Positions 33,680 through 42,675 of a DNA stretch of 60,581 nucleotides are shown here, piece by piece. The stretch's first letter is position 1. Each line of letters opens with the position of its first letter. The stretch lies in the NCBI RefSeq assembly GCF_900197875.1, contig NZ_FZMO01000068.1:1-60581 (forward strand), in the 5' to 3' direction. The notes under the pieces were generated by a model. It was not told the origin of the DNA, made no database searches, and saw nothing but the letters and a program-made list of their open reading frames with translations. This stretch comes from Frankia canadensis. Its GTDB lineage: Bacteria; Actinomycetota; Actinomycetes; Frankiales; Frankiaceae. Position numbers and translations under genes: made by a program.

Positions 33680-34873
33680 GTGGCCGCCCCCGTGCTCACC
33701 GCACCCGGCTGCGCCGCGTGGCGCGACGGTAAACGCTACATGTGGCTGACGGCCGTCATGGTGCCGCTGCTGGCCGTCGTCGGCTATGGCCTGTGGCACC
33801 GCACCGGTCTCGGGGTGCACTGGTGGATCACCCCGCTGTTCGTGTTCGTCCTCGTCCCGCTGCTCGACCTGACCTCGCCGGCGGACCCGGTCAACCCGCC
33901 GGAGGAGATCTGCCCGGCGCTGGAGGAGGACCGCTACTACCGCCGCTGTACGTACCTCTACCTGCCGCTGGCCGCCGTTGGGCTGGTCCTGGGCGCGGTG
34001 GCCTGGTCGGGCGGGCACCTTACGCCGCTGGGCCGCCTCGGCGCCGTGGTCACCGTCGGAACCGTGACCGGCGTCGGCATCACCACCGCCCACGAGCTGG
34101 GGCACAAGCGCGGCCCGCTCGAGCGCTGGCTGGCCCGGCTGATGCTCGCGCCGACCGCCTACGGCCACTTCCTCGTCGAGCACAACCGAGGCCACCACGT
34201 GCGGGTGGCGACGCCGCGGGACCCGGCGAGCGCCCGGCTCGGGGAGGGCTTCTGGCGGTTCTGGCCGCGCACCGTTCTCGGCGGCCTGCGCTCGGCCTGG
34301 GACCTGGAGAGCCAGCGGCTGCGGCTGCGCGGAGGGCGGGTGTGTTCACCGCGCAACGAGGTGCTGCTCGGCTGGCTGCTGACCGCCGCCCTGTTCGGGT
34401 CGCTGGCCGCCGTGCTCGGGCCCTCGGTGCTGGTGTTCCTGGTGGCCCAGGCGATCGTCGGGATCACCCTGCTCGAAGGGGTGAACTACATCGAGCACTA
34501 CGGTCTGGCCCGGGCGCGTACCCCGTCCGGGCGCTATGAGGCGGTCACCCCCCGGCACAGCTGGAACAGTGACGCCGTGATCAGCAACCTGGCGCTCTAC
34601 CAGCTCCAGCGGCACAGCGACCACCACGCCAACCCCACCCGCCGCTACCAGGCCCTGCGCTCGTTCGAGGAGTTCCCGCAGCTGCCCGCCGGGTACGCCA
34701 CTCTGCTGCTGGCGGCCTACCTGCCGCCGCTGTGGTTCCGGCTGATGGACCACCGGGTCCTCGCCCACTACCGCGGCGACCTGGGCCTGGCCAACGTCCA
34801 GCCGGCGCGGCGCGCCGCCCTCGAGGCGCGCTGTCGGCGGGCGGCGACGGTCCGCTCCTCTGCCTCCTCCTGA
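33680..34873 (+). CDS. alkB: Alkane 1-monooxygenase (AlkB-type hydroxylase)
   Basis: A 397-residue membrane di-iron enzyme that oxidises the terminal methyl of n-alkanes. The His boxes are HELGH (138-142), EHNRGHH (167-173) and HSDHH (about 315), and the family motif NYIEHYGL is present. Six TM segments are visible around them, such as WWITPLFVFVLVPLLDL. GTG 33680 has GGAGGTACC directly upstream. AlkB needs rubredoxin and rubredoxin reductase; neither is adjacent and no fused rubredoxin domain is present at the C-terminus. The substrate length range is unknown. Confidence 0.95.
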   Translation: MAAPVLTAPGCAAWRDGKRYMWLTAVMVPLLAVVGYGLWHRTGLGVHWWITPLFVFVLVPLLDLTSPADPVNPPEEICPALEEDRYYRRCTYLYLPLAAVGLVLGAVAWSGGHLTPLGRLGAVVTVGTVTGVGITTAHELGHKRGPLERWLARLMLAPTAYGHFLVEHNRGHHVRVATPRDPASARLGEGFWRFWPRTVLGGLRSAWDLESQRLRLRGGRVCSPRNEVLLGWLLTAALFGSLAAVLGPSVLVFLVAQAIVGITLLEGVNYIEHYGLARARTPSGRYEAVTPRHSWNSDAVISNLALYQLQRHSDHHANPTRRYQALRSFEEFPQLPAGYATLLLAAYLPPLWFRLMDHRVLAHYRGDLGLANVQPARRAALEARCRRAATVRSSASS

Positions 34874-34890
34874 CTCCCGACCTGCCGAGA

Positions 34891-35538
34891 TCACGCCCGC
34901 CGTTGTCGCGGCGTGGTCGGGGTGGTCGGGGTGGTCGGGGTGATCGTGCGGGCGGCCGGGTGGGCGCGCCGCGCGTCGTCGGGGACGCCGGGGTCCCGCG
35001 GCCCGATGCCGACGCCGCACAGCCGGTCGAACAGATCGCGGTAGCGCACGAACGCCATGCGCAGGCGCTCGGTGTCGGGCGGCCGGCCGTCGCCGCCCGC
35101 GGCGCCCGCGTGGGCCTCCCGGTAGCTGATCGCGAGCTGGGGATGGTCCGCGGCGAGCAGATCGGCCCGCTCGGCGGCGTCGGTCGGCGGGTATCCGCGG
35201 CTGTGCATCACGGCGGCGATCAGCATGTCGGCCTGGTGCGTCGCCCCGGTCGGATCGTCGACGAAACGGGTCTGCAATGTTTCCCAGCGGGCCGCGTACA
35301 CCTCCCTTTCCGGTTGACTCAATGGTGTGAGCGTCAGCGCGTCACGCTTTTCGGCGATGCTGGTCAGATGGCGTTCCGCGGCACGTCGGTCGCGATGCCT
35401 GGCGACCGCGCGGTCGTATTCCGGGCCGAACCGGCGCCGCAGTGCCAGCCGGCCGCCGCCACGCCGGTCGGCGAGGGCGGCAAGGGTGATGGTGGCCGCG
35501 GCGCAGACCATCAGCAGGATCCAGCCAACGGTGGACAC
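34891..35538 (-). CDS. Conserved membrane-anchored hypothetical protein
   Basis: A 215-residue protein with one N-terminal helix (VGWILLMVCAAATITLAALA, 4-23) and a soluble charged region. Seen are LRRRFGPEYDRAVARHRDRR, a pattern common in actinobacterial proteins of unknown function, then LTPLSQPEREVYAARWETLQ, DPTGATHQADMLIAAVMHSRGYP and HPQLAISYREAH. The family is widespread but unnamed. The tail TPTTPTTPTTP comes from a 9-bp DNA repeat. Confidence 0.85.
   Translation of the reverse strand: MSTVGWILLMVCAAATITLAALADRRGGGRLALRRRFGPEYDRAVARHRDRRAAERHLTSIAEKRDALTLTPLSQPEREVYAARWETLQTRFVDDPTGATHQADMLIAAVMHSRGYPPTDAAERADLLAADHPQLAISYREAHAGAAGGDGRPPDTERLRMAFVRYRDLFDRLCGVGIGPRDPGVPDDARRAHPAARTITPTTPTTPTTPRQRRA
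34913..34939. repeat. 9-bp tandem repeat GTGGTCGGG
   Basis: Three exact copies plus a degenerate fourth (GTGATCGTG), encoding the Thr-Pro-Thr tail of the minus-strand hypothetical protein. Confidence 0.9.
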
Positions 35539-35568
35539 GGGGAAACCTCCGCGTGACGTCCTTCTCCT

Positions 35569-36663
35569 TCATGATCCGGACGCACGATACCCGGGGCGTC
35601 CGCCGACAAACGCGCCCTGCCGGCACCGACGGGCCGGGCCCCGCGCGCCGGGAACCGGCGTCGGCGCGATCCCGGGCGGTGCGGTGGCGGGCAGCCGGGG
35701 GCACCACGCGGCCGCCGCGGCGTCGAGTTCGGCGGACAGCAGCGCCCGGGCCGGCTCCGGCAGCGACGCCTGGCCGATCGAGGCGCGGACGAGCTGGACC
35801 ACCTCCTCCCGGCGCAGCGCCGCGACCCGCATCGCGCGCAGGTACGCCCCGCGTGGCGAGGACGTGCCACCCGCGACCCCGGCGGAGCCCAGGCAGACCG
35901 CGAGACCCCGGCCGAGTGCCGCGGCCAACGGGCCGTCGCGGTCCCCGCCGCCGTCGCAGGTCTCGATCGCGATGTGCTGGTCGCGCAGGTACTGGACGAG
36001 CACCGGGTCGGCGAGCGCACCGAGACCGTGGCCGACACGGTGCGCGCCCAGCGTGGTCACCGCCTCCCACACCGCCGCCGGACCGCCGTGCCGCCCGACG
36101 CGGGGGAGGCTGCGCAGCCCCGCCGCCCGCGCCACCGCGAACACCTCGGCCAGGTAGCCGGCACCGCCTGTGGGGTGGCCCGGCGCCGCCGCGGCGAGCT
36201 CCAGACCGACGACCGCACCCCGGCCACAGCACAGCGCGAGCTCCACGGCGCGTTCCGCCGCCGCCCGGTGCCGCGCCATCGCCGTCCGCCCGGCGCCGGA
36301 CGGGGCGGGTATCCGGACCGTCCAGCGTAGCGCGACACCTACGTGCCGTTCCGCCGCGCGCCGGCCCTGATCGAGCCCGGCGAACATCTCCTCGACCTGG
36401 GTGTCCGAATATCCGCCATCAATCGGAAACACGCTGAGTTCGGCATATCGCACCCGCTGGGCGGCGAGTCGCCGCGCCGTCCGCCGGGCCAGTGCGGCGA
36501 ACAGGGCCGCGTCCGGACGAGGCTGGCGAGAATCGGTTTCCCCAGGTGCAGGGCGGTCCCGGCTGATGCCCGGGAAAACGAGCCTGGAATGCAGGTCGAC
36601 CTTGGGTAGGGAATCGATGAAGATCTCGTCATCCGTCTCGCGGTGACGTTCGCGCACCGTCAC
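35569..36663 (-). CDS. Adenosine deaminase-like protein lacking the metal site
   Basis: A 364-residue protein with the fold landmarks of adenosine deaminase: LPKVDLH near the N-terminus, GGPAAVWEAVTTLGAHRVGH and HIAIETC. Active ADA needs HxH, a HAGE motif, a GHG His and a final Asp pair. Here HxH is HSR (His25, Arg27), HAGE reads RVGR (188-191), the GHG His212 is kept, and the Asp pair region reads LGSAGVAGG. Three or more of the metal and catalytic positions are gone, so classic deaminase activity is unlikely. The length and frame are intact, arguing for a retained non-catalytic or altered role. Start ATG 36663. Confidence 0.8.
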   Translation of the reverse strand: MTVRERHRETDDEIFIDSLPKVDLHSRLVFPGISRDRPAPGETDSRQPRPDAALFAALARRTARRLAAQRVRYAELSVFPIDGGYSDTQVEEMFAGLDQGRRAAERHVGVALRWTVRIPAPSGAGRTAMARHRAAAERAVELALCCGRGAVVGLELAAAAPGHPTGGAGYLAEVFAVARAAGLRSLPRVGRHGGPAAVWEAVTTLGAHRVGHGLGALADPVLVQYLRDQHIAIETCDGGGDRDGPLAAALGRGLAVCLGSAGVAGGTSSPRGAYLRAMRVAALRREEVVQLVRASIGQASLPEPARALLSAELDAAAAAWCPRLPATAPPGIAPTPVPGARGPARRCRQGAFVGGRPGYRASGS

Positions 36664-36838
36664 TCTCCACCGCTGCCCGGCCCGGCGGAACCGGGCCCCG
36701 AATATCCGGGCTCAACAGTCGCCGAAAAGCTCGCGAACCGTCAAGGAAACTGACGGAGGGCTGTCAGCTTCGGCCATGCGCGCATCACGGACCGACGATG
36801 TCGCTCCGCCTCGGCGAGGCGCACCGCCGGCGGGGCGG

Positions 36839-37567
36839 TCAGACCTCGTCGGCGTCGGCCGCGAGCGGCGGCGGAGCCGAGCCGCCAAGGTGCGCCGGCA
36901 GCCACCAGTCGGGCTGCCCCGGCGCGGGACGCGGGTAGCCGCGCTGGGCGGTGTCGAGCAGGTCGACCATCACCTTGTGCAACACGTCGGTCCCGGCCCG
37001 CCGGTCGGCCAGCTCCGACGGTGGCACCGGCGTGCCCACTGTGATGGTGATGGGCGTGCCGACCGCCTCGCGCGGGCGGAACGGATGTCCCTTGGTCAGG
37101 GTCCGCTGGCTGCCCCACAGGATCACCGGGATGACCGGGACCTTCGTGTGGGTGGCCATCCGGGCGGCCCCCGACTTGAACGAGGCAAGGCAGTAGCTCG
37201 GGTTGATCGTCGCCTCGGGGAAGACGCCGACCAGCTCGCCGGCGCGCAGCGCGGTCAGCGCCTCCCGCAGCGACGCGGCGCCCGCCTGCCGGTCCACCGG
37301 AATGTGATGCATCCCGCGCATGAGCGGGCCCGCGACCCGATGGTCGAAGACCGCCTTCTTCGCCATGTAGCGCACCGGGCGACGGCCGGCCTGCCAGAAC
37401 GGCAGCCCGGCGAGGGCGAAGTCGAGGTAGGAGATGTGGTTGATCAGAACGACGGCGCCCCCGGAGGCCGGGATGTTCTCCACGCCCTGGATGTCGATCC
37501 GCAGCCGCAGTGCGCCGAACAGTCCCTTGGCGACGGCGACGACCGGTCGGTAGACGTACTCCGCCAC
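36839..37567 (-). CDS. 1-acylglycerol-3-phosphate acyltransferase-like (PlsC family)
   Basis: A 242-residue acyltransferase expected to acylate lysophospholipids at the membrane. The catalytic NHxxxxD is NHISYLD. Motif III-like FPEATINPS and downstream VPVIPVILWGSQ are present, with KKAVFDHRVAGPLMRGM between. There is no obvious TM segment beyond an amphipathic N-terminus. GTG 37567 has GAGGAG upstream. The extended Pro-rich C-terminus (PAPGQPDWWLPAHLGGSAPP) is common in actinobacterial homologues. Confidence 0.93.
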   Translation of the reverse strand: MAEYVYRPVVAVAKGLFGALRLRIDIQGVENIPASGGAVVLINHISYLDFALAGLPFWQAGRRPVRYMAKKAVFDHRVAGPLMRGMHHIPVDRQAGAASLREALTALRAGELVGVFPEATINPSYCLASFKSGAARMATHTKVPVIPVILWGSQRTLTKGHPFRPREAVGTPITITVGTPVPPSELADRRAGTDVLHKVMVDLLDTAQRGYPRPAPGQPDWWLPAHLGGSAPPPLAADADEV

Positions 37568-37931
37568 GGCAGGCCACTCCTCAGCTCGTGCCAGCTCAGC
37601 TCGTGCTCGTGCTCGCCAGCTCGTCCTGACCTCTTGTCTCGACTACGCCAGCTCGACGATCTGCCCCCGCCAACGTGCCGTCGGCCCCTTGACTGGACCC
37701 GACATTACCGCCGGACCTGCGGGATGTGTGCCGGCTGGCGTCGCCAACCCGACGCCGTCGAGCCCGTGCCACCGCGCTGTCCACTCAGGTTCAGCAGCGA
37801 TGATGACCGGACGGGCAGCCGGACAATCCGGCGATCGGCCGCCGGACCGGCCGATGCCCGGTGGAAACGGACGGCGGCACCGGGCCGGCCCTGCGGACCT
37901 GGTACGACGCACGCGGCGGAAGGGCGGACGG
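37568..37931. other. Divergent intergenic region
   Basis: About 360 bases between the plsC-like and M50 genes. Near 37580-37620 there are imperfect GCTCGTGC/CAGCTC repeats. No frame is convincing. Promoters for both genes should lie here. Confidence 0.4.
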
Positions 37932-38624
37932 ATGGACATACTGCGGCGCAGCCTCGAGGCGCAGCCGAGCCCGCCGCAGTGGGTACTCGTGGTGGCCGCC
38001 GTCCTCGCGGCGCTCACGGTGCTCAGCGACCGGGTGTGGCCAGTCGCCCGCCACATGATCACCATCGCGCACGAGGGCGGTCACGCCCTGGCCGCCGTGG
38101 CCTGCGGTCGGCGCCTCGCCGGCGTCCGGCTGCACTCGGACACCTCCGGCGTCACGGTGTCCTCCGGCCGCCCGACCGGCCCGGGAGTGATCGCCACGGT
38201 GGCCGCCGGCTATCCCGCCCCGTCACTGATCGGACTCGGCGCCACCGGGCTGCTCGCGATCGGGCGGTTCAGCCTGGTGCTCCAGCTGTGCGTGGCGCTG
38301 CTGCTGGCGATGCTCGTCGTGATCCGCAACGGCTTCGGGGTGGCGTCACTGCTGGTGAGCACCGGGGTGATCCTGTCGATCTCCTGGTTCGCGCCGCCGA
38401 CGGTGCGGGCCGGCTTCGCCGCCTACATCGCCTGTTTCCTGCTGTTCGGGGCGCTGCGGCCGGTCGTCGAGGTGCAGCGGCAGCGCCGCCGGCGGCGGGC
38501 CCGCGACTCCGACCCCGACCAGCTCGGCCGCCTCACCGGCCTGCCGCCGACCTTCTGGGTGGGGCTTTTCGGCCTGACCGGCCTGGGGTGCGCCGCCCTC
38601 GGTGGGGCCGCGCTGTTCGGCTGA
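37932..38624 (+). CDS. M50B-type membrane zinc metalloprotease
   Basis: A 230-residue polytopic membrane protein with the zinc motif HEGGH in ITIAHEGGHALAAVACGRRL and about six hydrophobic segments. It resembles the peptidase M50B-like (site-2-protease-related) family of actinobacteria. Substrates are unknown; relatives of this small type may act in membrane-protein quality control. It starts at ATG 37932 (MDILRRSLEAQPSPPQW) behind GGAAGGGCGGACGG. The stop lies 70 bases before the SRAP gene on the same strand. Confidence 0.88.
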   Translation: MDILRRSLEAQPSPPQWVLVVAAVLAALTVLSDRVWPVARHMITIAHEGGHALAAVACGRRLAGVRLHSDTSGVTVSSGRPTGPGVIATVAAGYPAPSLIGLGATGLLAIGRFSLVLQLCVALLLAMLVVIRNGFGVASLLVSTGVILSISWFAPPTVRAGFAAYIACFLLFGALRPVVEVQRQRRRRRARDSDPDQLGRLTGLPPTFWVGLFGLTGLGCAALGGAALFG

Positions 38625-38694
38625 GCCCGCCCGGCCGACGCCTGGCACCCGCGCGGGCCCGGATCTGTCGGACCCGGCTGCGACACTGGGCGGC

Positions 38695-39561
38695 ATGTGC
38701 GGTCGTTATACGCAGAAGCTCAAGACCGACGACCTCGTCGCCGCCATGTCCGCCCGGGACGAGACGGGCGGCGCCGTGCGCGAGAACACCAACGTGGCGC
38801 CGACGTCGACGATGCCGATCGTTGTGGCCGAGGCGGGCCGGGCGCTGCGGATGGCGACCTGGGGGCTGGTGCCGTCCTGGGCGAAGGACAGGTCGATCGG
38901 CGCCAGGATGATCAATGCGCGGGCGGAGACGGTCGCCACCAGGCCGGCGTTCCGCGCGGCGTACGCGTCGCGGCGCTGCCTCGTCCCCGCCTCCGGCTTC
39001 TACGAGTGGTTCCGCCCCGGCGGCGCCGCGCGGCGCGGGCAGCCGTTCTACGTGTATCCGGCCGGCCATCCCGCCACCGGTGGGATCTTCGCCTTCGCCG
39101 GCCTCTACGAGGTGTGGCGCAAGGGGGACGAGCCGCTGGTGACGTTCACCATCCTCACCACCGGCCCGGCCGACGGGCTGGCCTTCCTGCACGACCGCTC
39201 CCCGGTGATCCTGCCCGTCGCCGCCTGGGACCGGTGGCTGGATCCCGCCGGGGACGCGGCCGCGTTGGAACCGCTGCTGCGCCCGGCGCCCGCGGGCGCC
39301 GTCGCCGCGCACCCGGTCGGCGCCGACGTGGGCAACGTGCGCAACAAGGGGCCGCACCTCACGGATCCGGTCGAGCTCGATCCCGTGGTCGCCGAGGCGG
39401 TCGAGCGGATCGGCGCGCCGTCCGTGGCCGCTCTGGCGCTCGGGTTCGAGGCGGTGGACCGCCCGCTGCCCGCCGCCGTGCGCCGGCCGGGCGACGCGGT
39501 GGACCTGTCGTCGTTCGCGTCCGCCGACCTCGCGGTGCCCGCCGACCGGTCCGGGGCCTGA
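38695..39561 (+). CDS. SRAP family protein (YedK/HMCES-like)
   Basis: A 288-residue SOS-response-associated peptidase-fold protein. After Met removal, Cys2 (MCGRYTQ) forms a DNA-protein crosslink with abasic sites in single-stranded DNA. Other signature parts are VAPTSTMPIVVAE, WGLVPSWAKD, INARAETVATRPAFR, RRCLVPASGFYEW (catalytic Glu) and FLHDRSPVILP (His). All key residues are present. The start must be ATG 38695 because Cys2 is essential. No LexA box is obvious in the 70 bases upstream, so SOS control is not shown. Confidence 0.95.
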   Translation: MCGRYTQKLKTDDLVAAMSARDETGGAVRENTNVAPTSTMPIVVAEAGRALRMATWGLVPSWAKDRSIGARMINARAETVATRPAFRAAYASRRCLVPASGFYEWFRPGGAARRGQPFYVYPAGHPATGGIFAFAGLYEVWRKGDEPLVTFTILTTGPADGLAFLHDRSPVILPVAAWDRWLDPAGDAAALEPLLRPAPAGAVAAHPVGADVGNVRNKGPHLTDPVELDPVVAEAVERIGAPSVAALALGFEAVDRPLPAAVRRPGDAVDLSSFASADLAVPADRSGA

Positions 39562-39897
39562 CCGCCTCCGGGTGTTCGGGCGTTCGTGCGGCCGGTGTGA
39601 GGAGCGGGACGCATCGGGCGATAGGCCACCGACGGTGGCCCGGTCCGCGAGTATGGTGCTCGACGGCGGGTGCGGACGGTCAGGGCCCGTGTTCAGCCGG
39701 CTGGTCACGGCGTGCGCGCGGGGCCGGCGGGCCGGTGTAGGACGCCCGGCGGGCCGGGAACTGCCGCGGCCGTCCCCGAGCACAGCCGCCACCGCACAGC
39801 CTTCCCCGAGCACAGCGAGTCAGCAGGTCAGGCACGGCCGACGCGCGGCGCAGCACGGCCGCGGGGCCGCTGCCGGCCCCGGCCGGAGGAGACAGAC
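39562..39897. other. Intergenic region, nothing recognised
   Basis: About 335 bases between SRAP and the phosphatase. A CGAGCACAGC motif occurs twice near 39777-39828 (CCCGAGCACAGC). Short frames are noise. It may contain the phosphatase promoter. Confidence 0.4.
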
Positions 39898-40692
39898 ATG
39901 ACGTCTCGCATCGATCCCACCGACACCGCCGACACCGCCGACGGCGCGCCGCCGCTGGAGGCGCCCGCGCCACCGGACGTCGCCGGCCTGGTCAACCTTC
40001 GTGACGTCGGCGGCCTGCGGACGCAGGACGGCCGCCGCACCCGCGCGGGCGTGCTCTACCGCAGCGAGATGCCCAAGGAGGGTGACCATCCGCCGGCGTC
40101 CCTGGCCTGGCCGCCGCCCACCGTGATCGATCTGCGCTCGGCGGCCGAGCGCGGCCCCCATGCTCACCCGCTCGCCGCCCTCGGCTCGACGGTCCGGGTC
40201 TTCCCCCTGCTCGGCGAGGACGCGGGCGCCGGTCAGCACTCCGCCACCTCTGCCGCGATGACCGGAGGGCTGCGCTCGCTGTACGAGGCGATGCTCCAGC
40301 ACGCCGCCCCACAGATCGCCGAGATCGTCGAGGTCGCCGCCGCGGCGCCGGGCCCGATCCTCGTGCACTGCGCCGCGGGCAAGGACCGCACCGGGGTGAC
40401 CGTCGCCGTGCTGCTGCGCCTCGCGGACGTCCTCGAGGCGGACGTCCTCGCCGACTACCTCGCGACCGAGGCGAACATGCCCGGCGTGCTGCGGCGCCTG
40501 CGTGGGCACGCCCTGCTGCCCGGCGGCGGTTCGCAGGACGTGGACAAGGAGCTCGTCCGGGTCTCGCCGGTCGCGGCCGAAGCCGTGCTCGCCACCACGT
40601 CCGCCCATCCGGGCGGTGTCGCCGGCTGGCTGCGTGGCCACGGCACCTCCGATGAGGCGATCCGCCGGTGGCGCGAGCGCATCATCGGCTGA
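39898..40692 (+). CDS. Protein tyrosine/lipid phosphatase (PtpB-like)
   Basis: A 264-residue phosphatase with the P-loop HCAAGKDRTG (CX5R) and the N-terminal NLRDVGGLRT...LYRSEMP region of the actinobacterial tyrosine-protein phosphatase family, which includes mycobacterial PtpB. The Lys and Asp in the P-loop (AGKDR) are the family's hallmark, linked to dual protein/phosphoinositide activity. DLRSAAERG holds the general-acid region. ATG 39898 has GGAGGAGACAGAC upstream. No signal peptide is seen. Confidence 0.93.
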   Translation: MTSRIDPTDTADTADGAPPLEAPAPPDVAGLVNLRDVGGLRTQDGRRTRAGVLYRSEMPKEGDHPPASLAWPPPTVIDLRSAAERGPHAHPLAALGSTVRVFPLLGEDAGAGQHSATSAAMTGGLRSLYEAMLQHAAPQIAEIVEVAAAAPGPILVHCAAGKDRTGVTVAVLLRLADVLEADVLADYLATEANMPGVLRRLRGHALLPGGGSQDVDKELVRVSPVAAEAVLATTSAHPGGVAGWLRGHGTSDEAIRRWRERIIG

Positions 40693-40794
40693 GCCGCCAG
40701 GGGCACGCCCACCCGACCGCCCGGCCCCGCGATGCCCACCGGGTTTCGTGACGGGCCTGGCGGTCGGCGGACCCGTTCGCGCCCCACCCTCCTG

Positions 40795-41358
40795 TCAGGC
40801 GTGCCGGCCGTGCGGGCGCAGCGCCAGGCCCAGGGCGGTCTCGGCGACGCCGGTGACGATGAGCTGGATGCCGAACAGGATGGCCAACACCACGATCGTC
40901 GCCCCCGGCCAGACGAGCGCGAGAACTCCCAGTACGACACTGAGCGCGGCGAGCGCGTACCCGGTGGGGGCGTTTCGACCGCCGCCGCCCGGCGCCCGGG
41001 ACCTTCTGATCAGGATCGCCCGGGCCGCGCCGGTGACGATCAGTACCGAACCGACGACCAGCGCCACCACTCGCAGCGTCGCGCCAGGCCAGAGCAGGAT
41101 CACGATCCCACCCAGCACGAGCAGGATCCCGAACAGCGCGGCGCCCGCGACGTTCTCGGCCCGCGCCGCCGCGATCGTCTCGCTGATCCCGGACAGCACG
41201 AGCGCGACGCCGGCCAGCGCGGCGAGCGCGCCCGCGGTAGCGAAGGGGTTCGTGATCAGGAGCAGACCGAGCACCGTGACGGCGACGCCGAGGAGAACCA
41301 GGGCGGGCCACAGGGCGCTCGGCGCGCTGTCCCGCTGCTGCCGGTAGATCGTCGCCAT
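40795..41358 (-). CDS. HdeD family (DUF308) membrane protein
   Basis: A 187-residue protein of six short hydrophobic helices in three two-helix repeats, each containing a variant of VLGxLxLxxPxAT (GLLLITNPFATAGALAA, GIVILLWPGATLRVVAL, LALVWPGATIVVLAI). HdeD-type proteins are linked to acid stress in enterics; in actinobacteria the role is unknown. ATG 41358 has GGGAGG eight bases upstream. Confidence 0.92.
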   Translation of the reverse strand: MATIYRQQRDSAPSALWPALVLLGVAVTVLGLLLITNPFATAGALAALAGVALVLSGISETIAAARAENVAGAALFGILLVLGGIVILLWPGATLRVVALVVGSVLIVTGAARAILIRRSRAPGGGGRNAPTGYALAALSVVLGVLALVWPGATIVVLAILFGIQLIVTGVAETALGLALRPHGRHA

Positions 41359-41502
41359 CGAGATACCTCCCCTGCACGTTCGGCGACACACGCCGACCCG
41401 CGTCGCGAGGAGTTGTACCCAGCGTCTGCTGCCGTATCCGGTTCGGGTATCGCCGACCGGACACAGCACCAGGCTTCGTTGCGGCTACGCCGATCTATGT
41501 CG

Positions 41503-41697
41503 TCAGCTCTCGCTGAGGCTGATTGCTTCGGTTGGGCAGGAATCGACCGCCTCCTGAAGATCGTCCCGCCGCGAGTCGTCTGGCTCCCCGTTGAGGAGAT
41601 AGAGGTAGCCGTCATCCCGAATCTCAAAGATGTCCGGAGCCAGCCGGACACACGTGCCGCTGCTGGCACAGCGGTCGAAATCGACGTTCACGCGCAT
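41503..41697 (-). CDS. [3Fe-4S] ferredoxin
   Basis: A 64-residue single-cluster ferredoxin of the type that serves cytochromes P450 in actinobacteria. Cysteines are CASSGTC (C-x5-C) and a final CPTEAI; the middle cysteine position of a [4Fe-4S] cluster is not Cys, giving a [3Fe-4S] site. The AP..F...DDGY pattern is typical. No P450 or reductase gene is adjacent, so its partner is elsewhere. ATG 41697 has GGGAGG seven bases upstream. Confidence 0.93.
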   Translation of the reverse strand: MRVNVDFDRCASSGTCVRLAPDIFEIRDDGYLYLLNGEPDDSRRDDLQEAVDSCPTEAISLSES

Positions 41698-41816
41698 CGG
41701 CGAACCTCCCGGCAATGCTTGTATGTCGTGGTCGTCTGGACCTTACCGCCACCGTGAGCGGGGAACAGCGACATCCCCTCGTGGTCTACCGCAGCGCCGA
41801 CGACCCTGACATCGCG

Positions 41817-42380
41817 TCAGGAAGCCTTGATCGCCGAGATGTCCAGCTCGATTTTGATCTTGTCGCTGACGAGGACGCCACCGGTCTCCAGAACGGCGTT
41901 GAAGGTCAGGCCGAAGTCCTTGCGGTTGATCGTCGTCGCGCCGGTGAAGCCGGCGCGGGTGTTGCCGAACGGGTCCCTGGAGCTGCCCTCGAAGGTGATG
42001 GCGAGGTCCACGGACTGGGTGATGCCGCGGATGGTGAGGTCGCCCGTGAGCACGTACTCGTCGTCGCCCCTGCCGGCCGTGGCGCCCGTGCTGAGGAAGG
42101 TGATCGTCGGGTAGGTGGCGACGTCCAGCAGGTCCGCCGACTTCACATGGCCGTCGCGGTCCGCGACGCCGGTGTCGAAGGAGTCGGTCCGGATGGTCAC
42201 CGTGGCCGTGGACGCCGTCGGCTCCGCGCCGTTCAGCTGGAGCGTCCCCTCGACCCCGGAGAACTGGCCGCGCACGGTGGTGACCATCGCGTGCCGCGCG
42301 GCGAAGCCGATGCGGGTGTGGGCCGGGTCGATCGTCCAGGTGCCGGTCAGGTCGAGCTGGCCGAGGGTGGGAGCCGTCAT
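41817..42380 (-). CDS. YceI family lipid-binding-like protein
   Basis: A 187-residue beta-barrel protein. YceI proteins bind isoprenoid or other amphiphilic chains in a lipocalin-like barrel. Family patterns are WTIDPAHTRIGFAARHAMVT, GTLQLNGAEPTASTATVTI, DGHVKSADLLDVATYPTITF and TINRKDFGLTFNAVLETGGV. There is no signal peptide, as usual in actinobacterial members. ATG 42380 has AGGAGGACACACG upstream. Confidence 0.95.
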   Translation of the reverse strand: MTAPTLGQLDLTGTWTIDPAHTRIGFAARHAMVTTVRGQFSGVEGTLQLNGAEPTASTATVTIRTDSFDTGVADRDGHVKSADLLDVATYPTITFLSTGATAGRGDDEYVLTGDLTIRGITQSVDLAITFEGSSRDPFGNTRAGFTGATTINRKDFGLTFNAVLETGGVLVSDKIKIELDISAIKAS

Positions 42381-42675
42381 CGTGTGTCCTCCTGGGATGG
42401 GCGCCGCGCGCTGGGCGCACTGACGCGGTGCGCAGGTCGTCGGGGGCGGACCGGTTGCGTGTGCAAGTTACAGCGGGGGTCAACGCCTCCTCCCCGCGGA
42501 TATTCCGGCCGGCTCGGGTGCCGTGCCCGTGAGCGCGACGGTGAGATGTCGATGACCGTAGTGACCCGCTCGAGGCCCGGCCAGAATGGTGCGGTGGCCT
42601 GTGGACGACAGGGCGTCATCCACAGATCCCCGCGGCGGGCCGCGCCGTGGGCGATGGTCGACCTAACGTCCGCTC

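Noticed and set aside
41503-41697. Ferredoxin considered as the electron partner of AlkB
   Set aside because: It is a [3Fe-4S] ferredoxin, not a rubredoxin (no paired CxxC), and is 7 kb away on the other strand.
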